Origin: Scatophagus argus
Taxonomy: Eukaryota; Chordata; Actinopteri; Scatophagidae
Length of the DNA stretch: 64,000 nt
Direction: 5' to 3'
Assembly (NCBI RefSeq): GCF_020382885.2
Contig: NC_058501.1
Location: forward strand, 15,080,501-15,144,500
Every line of letters begins with the position of its first letter. Positions within the stretch are counted from its first letter, which is position 1. Of the stretch, positions 30,883-42,000 are shown piece by piece. Under the pieces are notes generated by a model. The model was given only the letters and a program-made list of their open reading frames with translations. It ran no database searches and was not told where the DNA came from. The translations under genes were made by a program, and so were the position numbers.

Positions 30883-33312
30883 GTAAGTGTGTGTGTGTGT
30901 GTGTGATGACGAGAAAGAGGCTGGCTTATTATCTCATGCAAGACCCCGGACAGTTGGATAGGTCCTCCCACCGGTGTCTGCCTATTTATACGGTTAGAAA
31001 CGCTGCCGTGGGTCGTGATAACAGGAAGCGACTGGGACACAGAGAGACACATCACAACGCGGTAAGATCCTGTGAGATCCTGTGCTTGGTGTTGCGGATG
31101 CCTGGGAGTGTGTGTGTGTTTGACCTAAATTACGCAATGAAGATGTCATAGCCGCTGCCGCATGTGCCCCTTGTGCCGTATTGGATGCAGGCAGCGAGGA
31201 CCGCTGCTCAGGAGTCAGGAGTGTAGCGGGAGGCTTCAGCTTGAGGGTCCGTGAGGATGATGTGGAGGGGTAACAGACTGCTACATCATTCTGCTGCGCA
31301 AGTAGCTTGTGCTGCGGTACATTCGCGTTTTTATATAGCCTCTGCATTCTATTTCTTGATACAAATTAACCTAATTTTGTAACCGAGCTGCAGGTTGATC
31401 TGTGCAAATTAAAATGTTGCATAGGCGAGGTTGTAGTCGTGGGCCTGTGAATACCACACGTACCTTTCCAAAATGTACAAAGTCAGAAGCGAAGTAATAT
31501 TTTCAAGTATGACATTTTGTCGTTCAGTAAAACTTTATCATTAAGTGTCATTTATTTCCAATATACGGCCCACAATTCTTACACCATGTTCTAGAAAAGT
31601 ATCGTCTGTCTTCTCCACACGATGCAAAACATGCAAGACGCGCGCATCTGGGCGCATGAAAAGAGCATTGAAACAGCACAACAAACCACTAATGAAGTAA
31701 ACATTTCTACTGGCTGTGGATGTATTGCGTTTTAATGTCAAGATTTCCCTCAATTTAAAACACATTCAGGGTTTTCCTCCCGGCTAAAGCAGTTTGATCC
31801 GCACTCATTTTACTTTGACGTCGAGCTGGTTAATTAAAGGGCAAGAATACAGCAGTCTAAATGAAGAACGCAGACTTATGTTCGTTATTTACTCGTGCAT
31901 TTGTCACCACAATATCTGAAATATCAAACTATATTGTGAAAAAGGTGTAAACAGCAAATGATGCAACAACTGCACCGCTCTGCTGTTGCATCATGTACAT
32001 CTATCCATCCACTCTGATAAGCTGGAAGACTAAGTTTCCTTTGTCAAGGGACTGAGTAAGATACATACATTAGGTTGTTTGATTGTTTAATTTTATTCCA
32101 CTTCCTGTTACAGATATGAGATGTAGTTGAAAGCTCCAAAACTGTTGTAACTGTACCTTTAAATCTGTTGTGTTATGCATGGTGTTTTCAAGGTCTAGAA
32201 TGAACGTCCTTACTGAACAACATACTTCTGTTTTGTCAACCATATGGGGATATTTTTGAAAATGTTCTTTATCACACACTGGTGGGAATATATGACAACA
32301 CTACGATCTTAGGTTGCATAAAATATCTTAAAGTGCACTTACTGTAATGAACTCATTTTGTTAGGCCGTGATGTAGCAAAATTCCAGTAAAAAGGAGGAA
32401 AAACTTTTATGAATGTAGACAGTGGCCAGTTGCATGGAGATATCAGGATCAGCTTGCCAACTGGGGGCACAACTTTATCCAAACAGGGCATGCAATGTGT
32501 GGAATCTCAGTGCTTTGACTGATAAAGGTAAACAAGCTGACAACCAAAGACAACCGGCTGGCCTACAGACGCAGGTCAAAGAGAGGCTGGGAGGGAAAGA
32601 AGGGTGCCTTTGAAATGAGGCAGGCTGTAATGGCAGCAGCGAGGCATGGGAGTTTCAAGGGAAGTGTTTTTGGACGTAATACAAATATGGTGTGGGCAGT
32701 GTTTTGGTTAGTATGAAACTGGGGCAAGTGGGCACTGTTTGCTGTGGCTGGTGGGTAATGTTTTGGCGGGAGTGTCTGTGAGTGTGTGTGTGGTGGCGCT
32801 GGTGGTAGTGGGTGGTTGAAGGGTATGACAGGAGGAGGAGCTCTGATGGTTTGGTCTGTCAGCATGCCAGGACCTCATTCTCACCCTGCTTCTGCTGAAA
32901 GGGGTGGTAAAGACATAAACAGGCCCAGTGGGATTAGGGCCCACTCGGAGAAGTGATCAGGGGGGATTTGCTGCCTGGCGGGCACACAATGGCACTGTCG
33001 CGTAACACACAAACACACACTACACATGCTCAACTGCAACGTTTCACAACAGACCCAAGCCTACATAAATCTGATTAGAACTCCCTTTTGTTTGGGAAGC
33101 GGCACCGGGGTTAACAGAGGCTAGCCTCGCTCCAGGCCATGTTTGATAGGACAGGGGGTGTGTGGACGTTGGCGGGACGGCAAAGAGAAAAGCTGGGGGC
33201 ACGTTGTGTTGTGGCGGGGTGTTTCCACGTGTGTGAAGCTCCAGACAGACAGGGAGGGTCATGGCTGTGTGTGGAAGCACAATAACAGGATGAATAAAAG
33301 TTTTTTTCCCTG

Positions 33313-33348
<36 letters not shown>

Positions 33349-33593
33349 ATGTGTTTCTTTCTGAGTCAGCTGATGATGATGGACGGAGACAGGATCTAAG
33401 CTAACATGAGACAACAACAACATTGGCAGACACAAAGACAGCAAGCCAGTTTGAACCTGTTCAAATAATCTGACCCAGAAACATGGAAGCAGTGGGGAGA
33501 CAGAGCACAAATAGGCCTCTGCTTTTAGTCGAGTATCAAATATAAAGATACACAAATCTCTGGAACTTTCTTCACATTTCTGTCGTTCCACAG
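30883..33593 (+). other. osgin2: Presumed OSGIN2 5' intron
   Basis: About 2.7 kb without any recognisable coding exon. It contains (TG)n tracts (30887-30904 and 33316-33347) and a G-rich stretch around 32793-32825. It is assigned as intron only because a donor at 30883 and the acceptor at 33593 frame it. Confidence 0.4.
33316..33347. repeat. (TG)n microsatellite
   Basis: Dinucleotide run about 250 nt before the first coding exon of OSGIN2. Confidence 0.95.
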
Positions 33594-33619
33594 TGCCGGC
33601 TCTGGCCCAGGCTGCAGCC

Positions 33620-35685
33620 ATGCCTCTTCTGGAAGAGACCACTCTGCCACAAGAGCACCCACCCACTATTCCTGTGGTTATCATAGGTAAATGTTTTGTG
33701 CTTAGGTCTAGGGTTATCGCACAAAATCTTAAATTCACCTTTCTCAGTCTAACTTACATCACACAATGCTGTGTGCTCCTTTGAAATGCTAATCTAACAC
33801 CCCAAACCTGGGTCTGTTTTTAGGCAATGGTCCATCAGGTATTTGTCTCTCCTACCTGCTGAGCGGACACAAGCCCTACCTAGACGCGGCAACTGTCCAC
33901 CCAAACCCGATACTCTACAGGAAACTGCAGGAGACCAAGCACCTACCCATTACTGAACAGGTAAAAATGTCTACAAATTCCATGCATATGTACGCATGAT
34001 CACAGTCACTCATGTGTGTCATGGTAGGAAATTTTATTTTTGCAGGATCTGGAATATTTGAGTGAAGGTCTTGAGGGGAGGTCAAGGAACCCTGTGGCTG
34101 TGCTTTTTGACACATTACTGCACCCCAATGCTGACTTTGGCTATGAGTTCCCCCCTGTCCTCCAGTGGAGGAGGGACAAGCAACAACACATCCCACATCT
34201 GGTGCTGGGGAAGGCAACACCTGGAGGTGCTTGGCATGTAAGCTACAGTGTAGTCGGCAACTTCAGTGTAAAGATCCAATTGTTTTGTTTTTGTTCTTCT
34301 CTAATACTGCATTTCCCTCTGCCTTTCTCAGGCAATGGAGGGCTCCATGCTGACTATTAGTCTTGGCATCTGGATGGAACTTCCTGGTGTTAACTACAGA
34401 GACTTAATCAATGGGAAACGCAGGTACTGTACAAGGAAAGCAAAGACATGGTTCAGTTCTGTGTTATCACTTTCCTCATAGTCTTTCTCTTCTCCCTAGG
34501 GATATGACCAGTGATAGAGCCACCCCAGAGGAGATCTCATCCTATTACCGTAATTATGTGAAGCTAAAGGGTCTCCAAAAAAATTTTGTTGACAATACTT
34601 ACGTGACCTCTGTCCAAAAACTCTGCCGGGGGCTCAAGGGGGAAGGTCTGGAAAATGGGCACACTGATCAAGGAGATGGAGGGGTGGGAGATGGTGGGAA
34701 TGAAGGCTTTCAGGGAAATGGAGTTGAATGTCTAAACAATGGAGGAGGAGGAGGGGCTCTCTGGGAAGTAAGGGGATACCAGCAGGTGCAGAATGACACT
34801 CATGTCCCTTTCTCTTTGTTTGCTGAGAATGTAGTTCTGGCCACCGGTGCGTCTGATTCACCAGTTCGATTAGGTGTAGAGGGGGAGAACCTACCTTTTG
34901 TATTCCACAGCATCTCAGACCTAGGTTTGGCTATAAGCCAGAGAAAACTGGATATGAACTCTGATCCAGTTTTAATCGTAGGTGCCGGTTTGAGCGCTGC
35001 AGATGCAGTTCTGTGTGCTTTTAACAGCAACATTAGAGTGCTGCATGTTTTTCGTAAGAGCGTAGACAACCCAGACCTCATCTTCAAACAGCTGCCCAAG
35101 ACCCTGTATCCAGAGTACCACAAAGTTTACAACATGATGTGTTCTCAGACCAACACAAATGTGGCTCCCTCCTCTGCTTCAAACAGACCCCAGACAGTTA
35201 GTATTGCCTCTTCAGTATGTGCCAAGATGTGCCCAAATCCCCAGCTTGCCACAGGTAGCATGGCTGGCAATGCCAGTGTCAGCCTGTTTCCGGACTACAC
35301 CAGTTTCCCTGAACACTGTGTGGTGTCCTTCCAGTCTGACATGAAGTGTTTACTGCAGGGGAACAGCTCCCTCAAGGCTTTCAAGATCTCTATGGCCTTA
35401 GTACTGATCGGAACCAATCCAAACTTGTTTTTCTTGAAGGGGCAGGGCCAGTACCTGGGTCAGGATCCAACAAAACCTGTCTCCTGCAAGCAGAACCCCA
35501 TTGACATCCACCCCTACACTTTTGAGTGTACCAAGGAACCAGGTCTGTTTGCCATGGGCCCGCTAGTGGGAGACAACTTTGTTCGCTTTCTGAAGGGTGG
35601 AGCCTTAGGCATCGCCTCCTGTCTGCTGAAGAGACTCAAGAAGAAAGGGAAGCTTATCAGCACTGGAGGGAATCACTTCATTTAA
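33620..35685 (+). CDS. osgin2: OSGIN2, oxidative stress induced growth inhibitor family
   Basis: FAD/NAD(P)-binding, flavin-monooxygenase-like protein of the OSGIN family. OSGIN1 and OSGIN2 are linked to growth restraint under oxidative stress; the substrate is not established. Five coding exons: 33620-33686 (exon begins 33594), 33824-33960, 34046-34237, 34332-34423, 34500-35685; 557 residues. The N-terminal dinucleotide motif is VVIIGNGPSG (residues 19-28); a second Rossmann-type motif VLIVGAGLSAADAVL lies near residue 320. OSGIN2 rather than OSGIN1 is chosen from the start MPLLEET, the run DLEYLSEGLEGRS and the convergent NBN neighbour, as in tetrapods. The last exon encodes 395 codons including stop and contains a Gly/Asn/Asp-rich insertion (about 34640-34760) that I do not recall in mammals. 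Confidence 0.95.
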
Positions 35686-38600
35686 AAACATAATGGAGAA
35701 AAGAGCATTACACGTTGGTCGTAGCGCATAGATTTCAAGCGTTCTTACCAACCGATGTAAGTGGTGAAGGGAAAAACAAGTTTTTAATGTTTTAATCATT
35801 AATACAGTGTTTTCTCATCAAAGCGAAGACATTTTTACAACTTTCTGAGACCAAAAAGACAACGGATGTACACTAACTAGTTTCTAAAGAAACAAAAGAC
35901 AGCTTTCAAGAGTCTTGTCTGACTTCATAAGAAGTCTCCAGAAGTCCAGAAGATGCCATGTGCCAATGTTTTCCAGTCAATGTGTAACCTCACAACTGAA
36001 TGGGACCTTACTTTCATCAGGGTTATTTATTCGTTCACCATGTGTCTTTCAATCCATTTACTAACATTTATTGGCTGTTCTAACACAATTCAAGTCTTAT
36101 TTTAGCCAAGATTTTAGGAGAGGGAAAGGTTGGGAATGTAGAAGCCACAACACTTATGCTCCATGAATTTTATAGCTATGGTTGTGGAAGAGATGGGCCC
36201 TCTGGTCCCATTTGCGATGGTGCAATCGTCTGAACTCTGATTGATACAACCTTGAGTTGCGAGTGTTTGAACGCAAAAGATTTATTTCAGGAAGTGTGAC
36301 CCAATAAGTTCTTGACTAAGCAATCTTAATGTTCCTGATTATTCCTGATTTTACTTCAGGAGGATTCTTTGTTTAGCTGCTATCGTAGGTAGTTTTGAGC
36401 CATATACCTAAAAAAGTTAGAGTCTCACAAATCTTACCTGTTGCTTTGGTTGTAGTGCTACTGAAAGGCTTTCTATGCAAATAATTCCACTTGGAGATCT
36501 GAATGTATTCTTGGGCAACCATTACTAATTTTACTATCTAGATTCAAGTTTCCTGGCACTCCGGTGTTTGACATTTTTCTTCTTTTTTATTTATTTCCAC
36601 ACCGCATAAACAAACTCAGATGAGAACAGTGAAAATTTTGTCAATTTTTACTAACATTCAGAACGACAGCAAACGTAACAGCCCAAGAGACTACAAAATC
36701 CACATATCTTTGCCAATTTCAGTGCTTTCTTACTGTTTACTTGCTGGATTTGTTTTCACAGAAATATTGTGAATGCTTCTGCCATTTGGCAGCAAATTTT
36801 CATTTCTGAGACATGGAAACTTCTCACCAAATTACTAAGATGATTAGACAGTAATTTTAACAAAATAAAGATGGGCTCTTTAGCGGTAAAATGTTATTTG
36901 TACAAAATGGAATCAAACAAGAATTGGTGTTTAACTTTAATAACTGCTAATTATATCATGACTAGAATATAGCAAAACAACTCCTTCCTTCATAACTCCT
37001 TCATTTAAATGAGTACAAGTACAATGAAGTACAAAGTTTTCTTGTCATTTTGGCCAAGGTCACCTTTATAGCCTATATAGATACTCATGGAAAGAAAGGG
37101 TGTTAAGAAAGGCAAAATGGAAGAACACACTAGCATAATATCCATTTTTACAATACCATTCCAAATAATTTATTTTTATATTTTTTTACCAAATCAATCT
37201 TAGCATCTTCTTTGCATTTTTATAATTATGCCATTTTTTAACATGCTGTGGCTATGTCTGTGAAGACTAACATCTGAACTCCCTCTTGGAACTATTAAAT
37301 CAGCCAGTTTGGGCAATTGGTCAATTACTTATTGTCTGTAACTGCAGTCATATTATAGGTTTCTTTTGATACTGCAAAATAAAGCAAATACCTTAATTTA
37401 CTCAACACTGCACCGCAACTACCAAGTCAGATATCTCTTTTTTGTTTGGTTTTTCATATTGGCCAACTGTACGCATGCATATACAAAGTTCTTCTTCCAT
37501 TTTCTACTACACCTTCCCAGTTAACAGCCAATATCGCTACAAGTGCCAAATGACAGTTAAGACAAGATATGAGCATTGACATTAGCAATCTATTCTTCAT
37601 TACCACAAAATTTTCCTTCCTTTCAGTAATTTAAACACCGTCTATGAAAAGTGTTGTGATAACATATCACATAATTCTTTTGTGAGCCGTTTGCGCACAG
37701 CTCATGGTTTGTTTATTCTGATGTAAAACTCCGATCCCTACGTTGGGATCTCTTTTTTTTCTGCCCCCTTCAATACAGTATGGTAGTCGGAGTCAGTATT
37801 GAGGGGGGTGCATTGCTGAATAACATGTTATTGTACTCACATTACTTTTTCCACTAACAAGTAGTTTAAGACATTGCTGTATACGTTTTGGTAATCATAT
37901 AACAGTTAACTAGTGAAATTGGTGTTACCTGTGTTAAATACTGAATTTCAGCAGTTTTGTTCCTTTTCTCTTTGACTTATTTTGATATAAACATTAAATA
38001 TATGCATGCAGGCATGAACCATTGCCTAGCATTAGCTGCTGTGAGCAGAGGACAGAAAAGTGCTATGATGGCTGACATGGGAAGAGTTTTAAGCCAGCCA
38101 GAAGAAACTGGGTGACTCAAAAGCAGAGATAACTTATTATTTTCTGAACTTGCTTAACAGCTGTCCACCGCTGTCAACTACCACCGCTGCTTAATAAAGA
38201 CAGAATTATTTTGTGTCCATCCGTATATTTTAGAAAGTAACTTGAAATAGTAATAACAGAAAATGTGTTTTCATAAAAGAGTAATAATAAAAAATATCAT
38301 ATTGGAATAGTAAAAACAAACATTTTAAAGGCCAGTCACCTATTTTTTTCGGCCCATGAAAACAATGAATTTTATTATTGCACAATTTATGCTAAATGCT
38401 GAGTCAACTCTCAGTTTATACATGGCAAATGCCTTGAATATGAAGGGACAGGTGGGGTTCAACCATCTGCCAGCTGCACAGAGAGGCCCATAGCTGTTTT
38501 GGCATGATCACTACTTATCTGAACAGTTTCAGATCTGTAAAAGTGCCTGTGGGTTTGGTTCTTCAGAGAGCATTTCAAAAACACCAACTTGAATCCCTTT

Positions 38601-38775
38601 GAAGTTTCTAGTTCAGCCAGAACCAGGGCACACGTTTGGATTTATCTTCAAAACGAAGGAATGGCTGCTTTCAGCATGTAGAGTTTTCATGCTCTCTTGT
38701 AAAAATGAAGAGTTTTTAATGTTTTGTATGCCACATTTTTTTATTGACAAATAAAATCTTTGAGCAAAATCTCTG
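35686..38775 (+). other. osgin2: OSGIN2 3' UTR
   Basis: About 3.1 kb of AT-rich sequence without a credible open frame follows the stop. AATAAA at 38750-38755 is the likely distal poly(A) signal; AATAAAG occurrences near 36863 and 37378 are possible proximal ones. The end faces the NBN 3' end. Confidence 0.55.
38740..38755. terminator. Opposed poly(A) signals of OSGIN2 and NBN
   Basis: Within 16 bp the + strand reads TTTATTGACAAATAAA. TTTATT (38740-38745) is AATAAA on the - strand, for NBN; AATAAA (38750-38755) serves OSGIN2. With cleavage usually 10-30 nt beyond the signal, the two mRNAs would overlap tail to tail by several tens of bases. Confidence 0.7.
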
Positions 38776-39012
38776 AACACGAGACTGTTTTCTTACATTG
38801 CTTGCTGTCAGTGGCTTAACTAGTGGACAATATGAGGACATTTATAGATGGAAAAGGAAAAACAGCAAAACATAATATTTTGTGATCAGTTTAGCAGTTA
38901 AGAAGCAGTTGTATTTATCCACATCAACAGATTTCAAGTTATTTGACAAGGAGTCCTTTTCATAGGGTGCCAGTGGAGTATGACATACTTCCTGTGCCAA
39001 AATGGAGGTATT

Positions 39013-42000
39013 TCATCTCCTCTTGCTTAGTTTGGTGGGGTTGTACCTAAAGACACACACAAACACACACATATCAGATTTAATGTCACGGGTTTGTCCA
39101 TGTCGGGATGAGCTTTTAACATTCCTCATGGATCATTCCTCAATGTCCTTAGAGGCATTTTGAACAAACAATAAAAACAGCCCAAATTGAGCGCTGTAAA
39201 ACACGGACAGTGTTTGAACAGCTCAAAACAAACAGGCTTCCTATAAACCACGTCTGGAAACTTCGTTAAGACCTACCAAAAAAAAATACCGGATTGTTTT
39301 CTTAACAGCAGAGTCTGTTCCCCGGCTACACATGGCTGACTGAGCATGACTCAGTGATCAAACAGCTCAGCCTTGACACACACAAAATCAATCTCAGACT
39401 GTCTCTTTTCTGCTTAGTCAAAGAAAACATGACGGCAGCGGTGGCAGCAGCGGCGGCAGCAGCAGCAGCGCCAGCTTAAATCACTTCTGTTGCCCGGGCA
39501 ACCACTGTGACGGCAGAACTTTCTGATTGGTAAAAATGAAGCTACAGTGGCCCCATATCCATAATTTTCAGTTAATTATGCTGTCTACACCTGATTATAA
39601 TGACTGAGGCTGAGAGAATCTTTATTTTTATCATTTATCTTCACTTGCATGTATGTTAAATGAGGGTCCAAACTAGTCAGGTAGTAGAGACACAGTGAAA
39701 TAAGGGACTTCATTTACCTAGATTTTAATGTCCAAGAAATAAACCACTTTAACTTCAATATGAGCACATTCAGCAGTTAACAGGGGGAAGTATTGTAGCT
39801 CTTTGTAGCTTCCTATGAACTGATCGCAGCTGACAAACAGACAAAAGGGGAAACATTTATAAGGGAAACAAATAACACACAAGTTATGACCCAAGCTAAC
39901 AATCGATGCTATTAAATGACAATAAGTTTTGGGAATTTGATTCTGAATAGTTTCATAGAAAGGTTCAACTCTACATATACACCTAACAGACAAGTTTTTT
40001 AAGAAGCTATGAAGGGGGTTAACAAGGTGACTACACATCTTACAGAAAATGAAGTCCAGTTCCTCACCTGAAGAGATCGTCTCCTACAGAATCATCCCGT
40101 CTGCTCTGACGCTCCTCCTGAAATGAACACAGGCTCAAATAGTGAGCGCAAAGTTCAGACGGACCACAGACAGGTAAGAGGGACACGGTGACAACATTAC
40201 GTACCTCAGCTGCGTCTTTCAGCCATTCATCCAGATCAGAGTTCGTGCCCCTGTTGTGAACCAGCAGATCAGACCCTCCAATAATGTGGTTTGAGCCCTT
40301 TGCACCTGGCATGTAGCTCTGTCACTCACACACACACACACACACACAAGTAAATTTGTATGAAATAAAAAAAAAAAAAAAAAGATGGAAATTTCAATCA
40401 ACTTCTAAGCCTTTTAATAAAATAATATAAATAATTAGTGGAGGACAAAATGTTAAGACTACACCTCTAAGCATTTCAACTGAATACAACAAAACAGAGT
40501 CCGATGGGAGGTTTAATAATTAATTTAAGTGCTATTTCTGAATTTCAAATGAGGCTCTATTGTGTCTATCAGTTTCTATTGTGCAAGTCGCACTGCTGTC
40601 AGACCTTGCGGAAACATTTGAAGTTCTTTGCGTAGCTGACGTCTGGCATCTTCCGCGGTTTGGTTTTGAGAGGTGCAGTCACAGTGAGAGATCGAAACTC
40701 CACTAACAGCAGCTTTTTAGGAAGGTCTTCATCAATCTTTGACTCCTGCAGAGGAGAATATTAGGAGGTCAACTTTTGCCTGATGGACAGTTAATATTCT
40801 TTCTAGAACTGAATAACATAGGACATAAAAAAAAACAACAAAACAAACACAATTAAAGGAATTTAAACATCTATAATGTGGTGTTCAGGCATTTTTCTCA
40901 CAGCAGCCCTGAATACAGCCCTCATTCACTTTAAAACGCAATCAGAATTTTTGAGAGTAGAAGAATCCAGTAACATAATGTTTGTTTTAGGATTTCTTGC
41001 ATTTGGGTATTTGAGGAATTGTCTTTAAGATACACTATGTACTGAGTGAGAGAGCTGGAACAGTAAAAGCTTTTTCACAGGACTTACTTGTACCTCCTGC
41101 TTGATTGTAAGAGGCTTCAGAGGAGTCCTGATCTCCTCTTTAGGCTGGCAAATATCTCCTTCGAGTAGTTCCAAATCCTACAGGAAAAGGATGAAAAAGG
41201 TATTGAAACAGCGAAACACAAGTGAACATAAACATTTCCTTTCTCTAATGTACTGAAAACCGGCAAACTGACAGCAAGTCTTCACCTCAATGAAAGATGG
41301 ATCATTATCTTCAAAAGGTTCAATGTTTTTACTTGTACTGGCAGACGATGCTTCTGGAGGTTTGCTGGACTCCTGATAAGTTGTTCTGTATTCTGAAGGA
41401 TGAACCTGCTCTGTCTTGATGGAGATAATATGCTGCTCAGATTTTTGGCTGACGTTCTTATGAGAAACCGAATCTTTTTCCTGGCCCTCCTGTGGACATT
41501 TGTTGGTTCCCTTTTCTTCTAAGAAGAACCGTGGCCTCTTGCTTGCAGACGAAGCCTCCGCAGTACTTAAACCTTGTTTCTTTTTGTTTGCAGTCTGCAT
41601 TATTGGCTGTGCTTGCTGACCTTGATTATCTGAGGGCAGCTCATCAAAGTCCATATCCTCAGACATGATAAACTCCAGTTCATCCCTCTGTGTCTCTGCT
41701 TCCACGTCTTTCCTCTTTCTGCTCTGGGGCACCTCTGGGACAGCATAGGAGACCCTGTCTGACTGAGCCTCCAATCGTCCTCCAAAGAGATCTGCTGATG
41801 ACCCTAGTGGAGTGTGAGATGTTGCTGAGGTGTTTGGTGCCTGTACGCTGATGGATGATTCCAGTACGGGACGTTTTGGCTTGGACATGACAGCGACAAG
41901 CGCGTCCTCCAAAGGCCTTGATGACAAGGTGAAACAAAGAGACGAGTAAGAACAGATGAAATAATGACCTACTTTAAAAGTATGTCAGCACTATGTTAAA

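Noticed and set aside
33259-33738. 159-codon - strand frame over a CA repeat
   Set aside because: It lies antisense to the first coding exon of OSGIN2 and contains a (TH)n run from the microsatellite; no protein character.
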